Of a DNA stretch of 64,000 bases, positions 36,845 to 46,153 are shown in pieces (within the stretch, counting starts at the first letter, position 1; the number at the start of each line of letters is the position of its first letter). Source of the stretch: an uncultured bacterium. Its GTDB lineage: Bacteria > Hydrogenedentota > Hydrogenedentia > Hydrogenedentales > CAILVY01. A program made the translations under genes and the position numbers. A model generated the notes under the pieces. It was not told the DNA's origin, searched no databases, and was given only the letters and a program-made list of their open reading frames with translations. The stretch lies in the NCBI GenBank assembly GCA_937951485.1, contig CALEDJ010000005.1, forward strand, positions 124,001 through 188,000, read 5' to 3'.

Positions 36845-38170
36845 TTACAGGGTCCACGGGGTCCGCATGGAGGGGATCATCATGCGGTTGGCCTCGTCGT
36901 CGTTGATGAATTGTTCATTTTCAGGGTCCCAGCGCAGTTTGCGGCCCAGCCGCATGGCGATGTTGGCCATGTGGCACATGGTGGCGGTGCGATGGCCCGC
37001 TTCGACGGGCGCCTTGCATTCGCCGCGCGTCTTCACGTTCTCGATGAAATCAACGTGGTGGCCGCGACTGCGTCCCAGGCGGATTTCGTTCGGGCCGATC
37101 ACTTCCCGGAGCAACGAGGCGGGTTCCGCCTCCAGATCGCCGCCGTGGATGTGGATGAAGACCCATCCGGCGTCGCCTTCAAAGCGGATGCCGCGCGGCG
37201 CTTTGCTCTCGCCGATCATGCGCACGCCGTTGGCATATTCGAACTGGAACTTGTATTTCATTGCGGTGTTGAACAGGCCGTCGGGCGGGAACCAGCCCTC
37301 ACCCTCGACCGAGATCGGACCGGTATGATCGGTGTTGTTGCCCAATTGCCCCAAGTCGATGATGTGCGCACCGCGGTCGGTCATTTCGCCGCCGCTGTAA
37401 TCGAGGATGTAGCGGAACCAGAAGTGGCAGCGTTTTTCCGTGTATGGCTCATAGGGCGCGGGGCCGAGCCAGAGGTCATAGTCAAAGCCTTGCGGAATGG
37501 GCATCGGCGGCTGGTTTTCGATGGGACCGTGGTTGTCCACCGGCATGTTCACGCGGATGGTATGCAGTTTGCCGATGCGCCCGTTGCGCACCAGTTCGCA
37601 GGCGAAGCGCGCATTGTCGCGGGAACGCTCATGGCTGCCGGTCTGGAAGACCCGGCGATAGCGCCGCACCGCGTCCACCACCGCGCGGCCTTCCGGGATG
37701 GAATTGGCCAGCGGCTTCTCGCAGTAGATGTCCTTGCCCGCCTTGGCGGCGGCCACGCTCATCACCGCGTGCCAGTGGTCCGGGGGTGCGAGCATCAGGG
37801 CGTCAATGTCATCGCGCGCCAGCACCTCGCGGAAGTCGTTGTACTCCGCGCAGCCTGAAAACGTGGCCCTGTCCGCGCGGCCGGCGTAGTATTCCTCCAC
37901 CATGCGCCGCGCCTCCGCGCGATGATTCGCGTCCACATCGCATACGGCGATCATCTGCACATCGGGCAGGCTCATCAGCGCCCGCATGTCGTGGCGGCCT
38001 TGGCCGCCCACGCCGATGGAGGCCATGACAATCCGGTTGCCTGGGGCGGTTGCGCCGTTTGCGCCCAGGGCGGACGCCGGGATGATCGCGGGGAATGCAG
38101 CCCCCGCCGCGGCGGCCCCGGCGGCGCGCTTCAGGAATCCGCGCCGCGTGATTCGTGTGCATTCCGACAT
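36845..38170 (-). CDS. Tat-exported Gfo/Idh/MocA family oxidoreductase
   Basis: ITRRGFLKRAAGAAAAGAAFPAIIPASALG; MLAPPDHWHAVMSVAAAKAGKDIYCEKPLANSIPEGRAVVDAVRRYRRVFQTGSHERS. Confidence 0.92.
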   Translation of the reverse strand: MSECTRITRRGFLKRAAGAAAAGAAFPAIIPASALGANGATAPGNRIVMASIGVGGQGRHDMRALMSLPDVQMIAVCDVDANHRAEARRMVEEYYAGRADRATFSGCAEYNDFREVLARDDIDALMLAPPDHWHAVMSVAAAKAGKDIYCEKPLANSIPEGRAVVDAVRRYRRVFQTGSHERSRDNARFACELVRNGRIGKLHTIRVNMPVDNHGPIENQPPMPIPQGFDYDLWLGPAPYEPYTEKRCHFWFRYILDYSGGEMTDRGAHIIDLGQLGNNTDHTGPISVEGEGWFPPDGLFNTAMKYKFQFEYANGVRMIGESKAPRGIRFEGDAGWVFIHIHGGDLEAEPASLLREVIGPNEIRLGRSRGHHVDFIENVKTRGECKAPVEAGHRTATMCHMANIAMRLGRKLRWDPENEQFINDDEANRMMIPSMRTPWTL

Positions 38171-38433
38171 GGTGTTTGCTCTCCGTAGTGAATTCCCGCG
38201 TAGTTACAGGCGGCGCCCCGGCGTGTCCATGCGCCGGAACCAGACAACTGCGCCGTGCTTATGGGCGGGATGCATTATACTGCCTGAATCCAGGCGCCGC
38301 GTCAAACCGGTGCCCCCGCTTGCGCTTTTGACGGCGACAAGGTACCCTGTTGTTGAATTGGATGGTGGATGTGCCGGGCATTGACGGTCCGGAAAGGGTC
38401 CGGGCCATATGCCGGAAGGAGAGATCATTCCCT

Positions 38434-39090
38434 ATGAAAAACATGCGTTGGACAGGATGCGCCGTCCTGTTGACGGCGGCGCTCGCCGCGATGGCCGTCG
38501 CCGATGTGCAGGTCTCCATCACGCTTACAGGAGACTTGGATGAGTTGCTGGGTATCCTGCAGCAGTTGCGGCGGATGGGCTATGGCGGGGGGGGGTATGA
38601 CGAGGACCCCTTGCGGCTGCGTGTGCACAGCACCCACCAGGCCCAACAGGAGAGCGTAATGCTGCCGCCGGAAAACGAGACAGTCCCAGTGGAAGAGGAA
38701 GCCGTTCCGGAACTGCCGCCGCAGCCTGTCATGGCACTGAATACGCCGGCGATCGAACCCGCCTCTGCGGCTGCCGGAAGCGCCGTGCGGGTGACGGTGC
38801 AGGTCATTGATATGGAGAACGCCATTGATACGCTTTCCGCAATCTTGAACGCCGCCAACGTCACCGCGGATTTATTTGACAATGGACAGAACGGCGACAT
38901 CGCCGCGGGCGACGGGATTTGGTCGGCCATGTTGGCCCTGCCGCCGGATTTGCCCGCGGGGCAGTATGAAGTGAAGATTCTGGCCTATGACGCCAACGGC
39001 GCGCCCATTCTCACCTTGACCCCCGACCAGCGCGTCACCCAACTGAGCGCCGTCCTCCCCCTCGCGGTAACGCCGCCGCCCGCGCCGTAA
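38434..39090 (+). CDS. Secreted protein with choice-of-anchor-X-like domain
   Basis: MKNMRWTGCAVLLTAALAAMAVA signal; ADLFDNGQNGDIAAGDGIWSAMLALPPDLPAGQYEVKILAYDANG. Confidence 0.6.
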   Translation: MKNMRWTGCAVLLTAALAAMAVADVQVSITLTGDLDELLGILQQLRRMGYGGGGYDEDPLRLRVHSTHQAQQESVMLPPENETVPVEEEAVPELPPQPVMALNTPAIEPASAAAGSAVRVTVQVIDMENAIDTLSAILNAANVTADLFDNGQNGDIAAGDGIWSAMLALPPDLPAGQYEVKILAYDANGAPILTLTPDQRVTQLSAVLPLAVTPPPAP

Positions 39091-39096
39091 TCAAGG

Positions 39097-39531
39097 TCAT
39101 AGCGCTTTGCCCAACACCGGGCTGTCGGCATTGGCCTCGCCGTTGGGCTGATAGCGAATCACCCCTGAACAATCAATGTAGAAACCATGCCACCCGGTCC
39201 GTCCAAAGACAACCGGCGTGGCGTACGCCCCAAAATTACCCGGTACGCTCTCCAGGCGATACTGGTACCCGGCGCGCGCTTCGTCCCATTGACCGCTCAA
39301 GAAGGGCGGGTCCGTGTCCGTCAACGCCGCAAATTCCCCGGCATAGACGTGGTGGACGGTGTTGTATGTGATCTGCGCATCAAGAATGACCCGCAGGTTC
39401 GACACCGCCGCCGTCTCATTGGATTGTATGCGCGCACGAATGTAATTCGGCACGGCCAGCGCAGCGATGATGCCGAGAATCTCGACGACAATCATCATCT
39501 CCAGCAGTGTAAATCCATAGTTCCTTTTCAT
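39097..39531 (-). CDS. Type IV pilin-like / pseudopilin protein
   Basis: MKRNYGFTLLEMMIVVEILGIIAALAVPNYIRARIQSNETAAVSNLR: type III signal peptide (G|FTLLE). Confidence 0.9.
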   Translation of the reverse strand: MKRNYGFTLLEMMIVVEILGIIAALAVPNYIRARIQSNETAAVSNLRVILDAQITYNTVHHVYAGEFAALTDTDPPFLSGQWDEARAGYQYRLESVPGNFGAYATPVVFGRTGWHGFYIDCSGVIRYQPNGEANADSPVLGKAL

Positions 39532-39689
39532 GGCCTGTCCTCCGCAGTTCAGTATTCTGTCACTGTACCACTCCGCGAAAGAAGTGCAAGAATGAGGCCA
39601 AATCCGGAAAAATAACCAAGTTATTGATATGCAATGACTTGTGAATTACGCCATCCAGATTCTGTGACGCTCGGCGTTGTTTCGGGACC

Positions 39690-39727
39690 ATTTTTGTCAT
39701 TCTCATGAGGTTTCGTATGACAAAAAT
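39690..39727. promoter_or_regulatory. Perfect inverted repeat ATTTTTGTCAT-N16-ATGACAAAAAT between DUF1844 and pilin genes
   Basis: 11-bp perfect arms; could be terminator or operator. Confidence 0.45.
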
Positions 39728-39777
39728 TGAGAGCCGCCGCATCCGCGATGGCTCCCAAGAGCAGTTGATATGGCGTC

Positions 39778-40251
39778 TTATACGGGTTCTTTCGGGGAAG
39801 ATGGTCCTTGCGCCGCCTGTTTCATCATGTGTTCATGGTATTCCTGAACCCGCAGGGCGTACAGGCGCTGCAATTCGGCGGTCACCTCGCGCAGGGTGCC
39901 GGTTTCCTCGGGGGTGAGATTGCCTTGGGTCTTCTCCTTCAGCATGACCAGGACGCTGATGTAATACTCGGCTCCATCCAGGTCAATATAGATTTCCTTG
40001 GTTTCTCTTGGCGCGATAACGCCCAGCGTCATCAATCCCTGTGCGGCCAGAAACTGCACAAGCCCCTGAAAAGGTGTCGGCTGTTTTCCCTCGTTGTGCG
40101 CGTCGCCGGCCGCGTGGGAGGCCGGTGTATCGGAAGCAAGCGCCTCGGAAGCAGGGGCTTCCTGCGCCTTTCTTGCCGCTTCTTCCTTCTCCCGCTTGAC
40201 CTTTTCTTTCCAGTCCTCGTCCACGATGATTCTGGGTTGATCTTCCGCCAT
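39778..40251 (-). CDS. DUF1844 domain-containing protein
   Basis: GLVQFLAAQGLMTLGVIAPRETKEIYIDLDGAEYYISVLVMLKEKTQGNLTPEETGTLREVTAELQRLY. Start at 40251 or 40299. Confidence 0.85.
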   Translation of the reverse strand: MAEDQPRIIVDEDWKEKVKREKEEAARKAQEAPASEALASDTPASHAAGDAHNEGKQPTPFQGLVQFLAAQGLMTLGVIAPRETKEIYIDLDGAEYYISVLVMLKEKTQGNLTPEETGTLREVTAELQRLYALRVQEYHEHMMKQAAQGPSSPKEPV

Positions 40252-40381
40252 CAAATCGCCCTCCGCATCCAGGGATGCCGTAATGGACAGCACTTGCAAA
40301 GCGAATCGCCCGGCCCCGCTGGTCGGGGCCGGGATTCTTCAGAATAACACGAGCCATTGCCGCCGTAACGCTTTTGAGGCG

Positions 40382-40474
40382 TCATTTCTTGTTCTTATGG
40401 CGGTTCAGCCGGCGCTTCTTTTTGCGCTTGTGCTTGTTGATCTTGGCTTTGCGGGTCTTTCTTCCACCAGCCAC
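40382..40474 (-). CDS. 30-aa basic microprotein, COX24/mS38 (bTHXc)-like small ribosomal protein candidate; GTG start
   Basis: V(M)AGGRKTRKAKINKHKRKKKRRLNRHKNKK*; Shine-Dalgarno GGAGG 8 nt upstream of GTG; below ORF-track length cutoff. Confidence 0.7.
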   Translation of the reverse strand: MAGGRKTRKAKINKHKRKKKRRLNRHKNKK

Positions 40475-40533
40475 TCCCAAATCCTCCTGCGGTTAATGCC
40501 TGTTGCTGCAGCGCGTTTTCGAACGCCAGGCCG

Positions 40534-40983
40534 CTAACGCAGCCAATCCTCGTCCGGCATGGCGTAATGCAGCAATTCTTCGTCCTTAAAATACAGCGCG
40601 ATTTCCCGCGCAGCGGTTTCCGGCGAATCCGACGCATGCACGATATTGCGCCGCCCACTCAAGGCGAAATCGCCCCGAATGGTGCCCACCTCCGCGTTCA
40701 GGCTGTTCGTCGCGCCGTTCATTTTGCGCACCTGCGCAATCGCGTCCTCGCCTTCCCAGACCATCTGGACGCTGGGTCCGGAGACGATGAAAGCAATCAG
40801 CCCTTCATAATACGGCTGGCCTTCATGCTCCGCATAATGGCGCTCCGCCTGTTGGCGGCTGAGCGTCAGCATCTTCATCCCGACAAGTTTGAGACCGCGC
40901 TGTTCAAAACGCCGGATGCACTCGCCGATGAGCCGCCGACTCACGCCGTCCGGCTTGACCATCACAAAAGTGCGCTCCGTCAC
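40534..40983 (-). CDS. ndk: Nucleoside-diphosphate kinase
   Basis: [39 protein letters not shown]...; active-site [21 protein letters not shown]. Confidence 0.97.
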   Translation of the reverse strand: MTERTFVMVKPDGVSRRLIGECIRRFEQRGLKLVGMKMLTLSRQQAERHYAEHEGQPYYEGLIAFIVSGPSVQMVWEGEDAIAQVRKMNGATNSLNAEVGTIRGDFALSGRRNIVHASDSPETAAREIALYFKDEELLHYAMPDEDWLR

Positions 40984-41217
40984 GAATCATCATTCCTTAA
41001 AATGCATTGAAAGGTCGCCCGGAATCTTGCCCTCACAAGGAACGGGCAGGGCACACAGAACCGTTCAAGAAGAGAAGTATAACAAACGCCGGGGGTTACG
41101 CGCAAACAGCCCCGCGCAACGCGCATCACCCGCTGGTTTTTCGCCTTTGCACGGTCTATACTGAAGGTGCTGTTGGTCGTTGTGTGGATATCAACCGAAC
41201 GGGGAGGAAGTCGGGTC

Positions 41218-41364
41218 ATGCGCATGACGAAAACCAGGGAAACGATAGCGGCGATCTTTGCCATTGTGTTGATCATTGTGTTCGCCGCGATTGCGACGGG
41301 GCTTTTCGGGTGGAATATCCCCGTGTTGCGGGATATCGCCAACGCCCTGGGCGTGGGCGGATGA
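41218..41364 (+). CDS. 48-aa single-TM small membrane protein
   Basis: MRMTKTRETIAAIFAIVLIIVFAAIATGLFGWNIPVLRDIANALGVGG preceded by GGGGAGGAAG. Confidence 0.5.
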   Translation: MRMTKTRETIAAIFAIVLIIVFAAIATGLFGWNIPVLRDIANALGVGG

Positions 41365-41535
41365 AGCCAATGCGCCCGCGAATGGCAACACAGGACGAAC
41401 AGGACCTGTAGGACAGACAGGCCCTATTGCATTTGTTGAGAGAACTGCGAAGGCAACAGCCGAAGTCAGGGTCTTTTTTCCCGTCCTGTAGGTCATATTG
41501 GTTTTATACGTCGTATTCGATCTGAATTCGACAAC

Positions 41536-44193
41536 ATGTTGCCAAGGTGGAAATGGCGGCGCGTCCTGTGGGGGGAAAGGAGTGCATACCGGTTGGCGTG
41601 GAAGCGGCGATGCGGGCATCCGGTGGTCCGGGCGGCGATAGCGGCGGCATTGGGGTTATGCGGCGCGATGCCGGGGTTTGCCGATGATTCACGGGAGGAA
41701 TTGTCGGTCTGGGTGATCTGGCGGGACAGGGGTCTGGAAGCGGCCTTCCGCCGTTTCGAGGTGGAATACCCCCGATACAAGATCATCCAGGGTTTTCATA
41801 CGGGGGTGCTGGGGACCGGCCAGCAGAAACTGCTGACCGCGATTGCGGGACGCCGCCCGCCGGACCTGCTCATCTTTGACAGGTTTTCCGTGGGGGAATG
41901 GGCGGTGCGCGGCGCGCTGGAGCCGATGAATGCGCTGGTCGCCGAAAGCGTCCGGCAGGAGGCCTTGGCGGAGGCTGCGCTGGCGGCGGCGCGCGCGGGA
42001 CAACCCGAAGCGGCGGCGCAGCCGCTGCGGATTCTTCGCGATTCCTTCGCGATGTTCGAGGGCGGCCATATCATCGGGCGGATTGACGCGGCCTTGGCGG
42101 CCATCGCCGACGACGCTTCCGGGGCGCAACTGCTCCCCATCGCGGAGGAATTGCGCGACCTCTGCGATGGCATCCGTGAGGAGGAGTTCTACGAAGCCTG
42201 CTGGCAGGAGGCCAGTTATGGCGAGGGCGACGAACGCGAGGTTTACGCCATTCCGCTCAATTCCGACGACCGGGCGCTTTACTACAACGAGGACCTGCTG
42301 GAACGCGCGGGCTTTGTGGATGAACATGGCCGCGCGCGTCCGCCGCGCGATTGGGATGAACTCAAGGAGTACGCCATCGCGCTGACGGAGCGCAACGAGA
42401 CGGGCGAAATCACCCGCATCGGGTTTGCGCCGAATTACGGCAACAGTTGGCTCTATCTCTATGGCTGGCAGAATGGCGGGCGCTTCATGTCGGAGGACGG
42501 GCGCACCTGCACGCTGGATGATCCCCGGATCGTCGAGGCGCTGGAGTGGATGGTGGAGGTGTATGACGCGCTGGGCGGCATCGAAAAGGTCGAGGTTTTC
42601 CAGACCACCTTCCAGGGTGGCGAGTACGATCCGTTCATCATCGGCAAGGTCGCGATGAAGATTGACGGGGACTGGTTCCTGACCTCCATCGCCGACCTCG
42701 CGCCGAATCTGCGCTTCGGCGTCGCGCCCGCGCCGCCCCCGAAGGGTCGCCCGGCCATCACCTGGTCCGGCGGCTTCTCCTGGGCGATACCTCGGGGCGC
42801 GCGGCATGTTGAAGCCGCCTTTGAACTCACGCGTTTTCTCACGACGGAGCGCATGTGGCGGTACCAGGCGGAGGTCAATGCGCGTTTCTTCCTGAGCCGG
42901 GGCCGCGCCTATGTGCCGCGCATGGCGCCCATGCCCGCCATCAATGAATGGTACAACGAGACCATGATCGCCGGGAATCCCGACCTGCCGCCCCGCGTGC
43001 GGCAGTACTATCCGCTGTTCACCGAGTTGATGAATGTGTCGCTGTATCGTCCGGTTACGTCGGTGGGCACGTATCTGTGGGATGCGCACGCGCGCGCGGC
43101 GGAAAAGGCGTGGCGGCATGCAATGACGCCGGCGGAAGCGCTGGAGACGGGGCGACGCACGGTGCAGGCGCATCTGGACCGCGTCTATTCCGGGGTGGAA
43201 TACGCGCAGGTGCATTGGGGCCGCGTGGCTGCGGTGGTGGCGGCATTGCTTGCGGCGTCGGGCGCGTGCGTATTTTTCCTGGGCGGCGGCCCGGCGCTGT
43301 GGCGGCGCTTGCGCGAACCGGAAAGCCGCGCGGCGCTGTGTTTCGCCTCGCCTTGGCTCTTCGGATTCTCGCTGCTCACGGCAGGTCCGATCATCGCTTC
43401 GTTCATTTACAGTTTCTGCCGCTACGATGTGCTGAACCCCGCCGAATGGGCCGGACTGGAAAACTATCGCCGCCTGCTCTTTGATGATCCGCTGTTCTGG
43501 AAGTCGCTGGGCAACACCGCGTACATGATGATCGGCATCCCGCTGGGCATGAGCGTCGGGCTGGCCATCGCGTTGCTGCTGAACACGGACGTGCGGGGGA
43601 TGAAATTCTACCGCACGCTGTTCTATCTGCCGGCCATCGTGCCGATGGTCGCCAGTTCGATCCTCTGGATTTGGGTGCTCAACCCGACCAGCGGCCTCGT
43701 CAATTCATTTCTGCGGATGTTCGGCGTCTCGAATCCGCCGTTGTGGCTGCAAAGTCCGTCGTGGCTGCTGGGTTCCAAGGCGGCGATTATTCTGATGGGC
43801 TTGTGGGGCGCGGGCGCGGGGATGATCATCTGGCTGGCCGGACTCAAAGGCATTCCCGACCACCTGTATGAAGCGGCGGAAATTGACGGTGCGGGAACGC
43901 TTCGCCGCTTCTTCAACATCACCCTGCCGATGCTCTCGCCCTACATCTTCTTCAACCTGATCATGGGCGTGATCGGCACCATGCAAATCTTCACGCAGGC
44001 GTATGTGATGACGATGGGCGGTCCCGACGATTCCACCATGTTCTACGCCTATTACCTTTTCAACAATGCCTTCAATTACTTCAACATGGGGTATGCGTCG
44101 GCGATGGCGTGGATTCTGCTCGGCATCGTGTGCGCGCTGACGGTGCTGCAACTCTGGCTGTCCCGCAGGTGGGTCTATTACGGAGGCGAATGA
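41536..44193 (+). CDS. Sugar ABC transporter: solute-binding domain fused to MalF/UgpA-like permease
   Basis: N-terminal SBP (VWVIWRDRGLEAAFRRFEVEYPRYKI, YAIPLNSDDRALYYNEDLLERAGF); C-terminal permease with EAA motif YEAAEIDGAGTLRRFFNITLPMLSPYI. Confidence 0.88.
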   Translation: MLPRWKWRRVLWGERSAYRLAWKRRCGHPVVRAAIAAALGLCGAMPGFADDSREELSVWVIWRDRGLEAAFRRFEVEYPRYKIIQGFHTGVLGTGQQKLLTAIAGRRPPDLLIFDRFSVGEWAVRGALEPMNALVAESVRQEALAEAALAAARAGQPEAAAQPLRILRDSFAMFEGGHIIGRIDAALAAIADDASGAQLLPIAEELRDLCDGIREEEFYEACWQEASYGEGDEREVYAIPLNSDDRALYYNEDLLERAGFVDEHGRARPPRDWDELKEYAIALTERNETGEITRIGFAPNYGNSWLYLYGWQNGGRFMSEDGRTCTLDDPRIVEALEWMVEVYDALGGIEKVEVFQTTFQGGEYDPFIIGKVAMKIDGDWFLTSIADLAPNLRFGVAPAPPPKGRPAITWSGGFSWAIPRGARHVEAAFELTRFLTTERMWRYQAEVNARFFLSRGRAYVPRMAPMPAINEWYNETMIAGNPDLPPRVRQYYPLFTELMNVSLYRPVTSVGTYLWDAHARAAEKAWRHAMTPAEALETGRRTVQAHLDRVYSGVEYAQVHWGRVAAVVAALLAASGACVFFLGGGPALWRRLREPESRAALCFASPWLFGFSLLTAGPIIASFIYSFCRYDVLNPAEWAGLENYRRLLFDDPLFWKSLGNTAYMMIGIPLGMSVGLAIALLLNTDVRGMKFYRTLFYLPAIVPMVASSILWIWVLNPTSGLVNSFLRMFGVSNPPLWLQSPSWLLGSKAAIILMGLWGAGAGMIIWLAGLKGIPDHLYEAAEIDGAGTLRRFFNITLPMLSPYIFFNLIMGVIGTMQIFTQAYVMTMGGPDDSTMFYAYYLFNNAFNYFNMGYASAMAWILLGIVCALTVLQLWLSRRWVYYGGE

Positions 44194-44194
44194 C

Positions 44195-46051
44195 ATGGCC
44201 CGCCTGCTGACAGCATGGGCGATCTTTCTGGAACTGACGGCGCTGGCGCTGATCGCGCTGGCGGTGGCGCTGGGTCGTTTCGACCAGGGAACGACATTCT
44301 TCCTCGTGCTGTTCGGCATCCTCGCGGCGTCGGCGATGGCGGTGGGGTTTGCGTTTCCGAAGAAGACGGGCGCGTCCGTCGCCGTGCACGGCATGCTGGT
44401 CTTCGGTTCGGTCATTTTCGTGTTCCCTTTCGTCTGGCTGGTGGGCACCAGTTTCAAGTATCCGGAGGAAATCGTCGTGTATCCGCCCAAGTGGATTCCC
44501 TCCGCGCCGCATGCGGTTGACGAGTCGCCCTATGTCAGCGCGGAACTTTACAAGCCCGTGGAGCGTCCGCCGGGGATGTCGAGGGATCGCTGGGAACGGC
44601 TCTGGCCTGCCATCGAGGCGGCATTGTGGACGCAGGCGGTCGCAATACTCGGACCGGAACGCACTTCGGGCCTGGATGCGGCTGAGATACGGTCGGCTGT
44701 CACGCAGGGGCTGTGGCAGACGGTCGCGGCGGGCATGCCCGCCGATGTTTGGGAACAGCCTGACGAGGCATTGACGGCGGCTTTCGCCGGACGGGTGGAC
44801 GAGGGGCGCGTGGACGATGTGTGGACCACGGTGTTCCGCTGTGTGGCGTTGCGCGATCCGTTCATCACCGCTGTGGACCGCCGGGAACATTTCCTGGGGG
44901 ACGGAAGCCGGACCCTGCTCGAAGATCATGCCGTCCCGGTCGGCGATGTGCGCCTTAAACGCCGCCCGGTTTCCCTGACAGCGGCGGAATCGCCGCCACC
45001 CCTGATTATGGAATATGGATTCGCGCGGGCGCGGCGCGCCGGCATCACGGCGGACCTGCCGCTGCCCGTGCCGGAACCGGAACTGCTCAGCATCACCCTG
45101 CCCATCCGGCAGGACAGGTCCTGGCACCGGCTCGGTTTCACACTGGAATTCGGCGGTCGCCGGTATGTCTCCCGCAATGCGCTGTTCCTGGGCCACTACC
45201 GCTGGCAGGAATTGACGTTCAAGTTGTCCGACCGCGACAGCCGCGACGAGCGCGACCTCGGCATCTGGCCGTTGACCCCCGCACCGCGTCATGACGGCGC
45301 GCTGGATGCGCCCGGACGCATGCGCATGATCCTCCATGTTGACCGCGCCTCGCTGCCCGCCGCGACGCTGTTCAAATACACCCAGAGTTACCGGAACGCA
45401 TGGAACGTGGGGCAGTATTGGCGTTATTACATCTTCAACAGCGCGTATCTTGTGACATTGACGGTGTTCGGGCAGATTCTGAGTTGCTCGATGGTGGCGT
45501 TTGCGTTTGCGCGGCTGCGCTGGCCCGGACGCGATGCGTTCTTCTTCCTGCTGCTGGCCACGCTGATGCTGCCCGGACAGGTGACGATGATCCCCGTCTT
45601 CCTCATCTTCCGCACGCTCGGCTGGTACAACACCCTGAGACCGCTCTGGGTCCCGGCCTTCTTCGGCGGCGCGTTTTTCATCTTCCTGCTGCGACAGTTC
45701 ATGAAGGGCATTCCGCGCGAACTGGAAGAAGCGGCGCGCATTGACGGCTGCGGCTACGCCGCGATCTACTGGCGCATCATCCTGCCGATCATGAAGCCCG
45801 CGCTCGCCGCCGTCGGCATTTTCACCTTCATGGGCACCTGGAACGAGTTTATGGGGCCGCTCATTTACCTCAGCGATCAGCGGCTCTTTCCGCTGGCCCT
45901 CGGCCTCTTCGATTTCCGCGCCCAACACGGCGGCGATTTCGGCATTCTGATGGCCGCGTCCACCATCATGGTGCTGCCTGTCGTGGTGCTTTTCTTCTTT
46001 GCGCAGAAATACTTCATCCAGGGTGTCACGTTGACGGGATTGAAAAACTGA
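44195..46051 (+). CDS. Carbohydrate ABC transporter permease (MalG/UgpE-like) with large insert after TM
   Basis: VHGMLVFGSVIFVFPFVWLVGTSFKYPEEIVVYPPKWIP ... ELEEAARIDGCGYAAIYWRIILPIMKPALAAVGIFTFMGTWNEFMGPLIYL; ~330-aa insert between. Confidence 0.88.
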   Translation: MARLLTAWAIFLELTALALIALAVALGRFDQGTTFFLVLFGILAASAMAVGFAFPKKTGASVAVHGMLVFGSVIFVFPFVWLVGTSFKYPEEIVVYPPKWIPSAPHAVDESPYVSAELYKPVERPPGMSRDRWERLWPAIEAALWTQAVAILGPERTSGLDAAEIRSAVTQGLWQTVAAGMPADVWEQPDEALTAAFAGRVDEGRVDDVWTTVFRCVALRDPFITAVDRREHFLGDGSRTLLEDHAVPVGDVRLKRRPVSLTAAESPPPLIMEYGFARARRAGITADLPLPVPEPELLSITLPIRQDRSWHRLGFTLEFGGRRYVSRNALFLGHYRWQELTFKLSDRDSRDERDLGIWPLTPAPRHDGALDAPGRMRMILHVDRASLPAATLFKYTQSYRNAWNVGQYWRYYIFNSAYLVTLTVFGQILSCSMVAFAFARLRWPGRDAFFFLLLATLMLPGQVTMIPVFLIFRTLGWYNTLRPLWVPAFFGGAFFIFLLRQFMKGIPRELEEAARIDGCGYAAIYWRIILPIMKPALAAVGIFTFMGTWNEFMGPLIYLSDQRLFPLALGLFDFRAQHGGDFGILMAASTIMVLPVVVLFFFAQKYFIQGVTLTGLKN

Positions 46052-46153
46052 CGGGGAAAAACACAGCGGCGAAAGACCGGACGAACACCACGAAAACGAC
46101 GTTTCGGTGTTTGGCTTCCCTTACATAATTGCTTCAGTCGGGCAACATACGAT

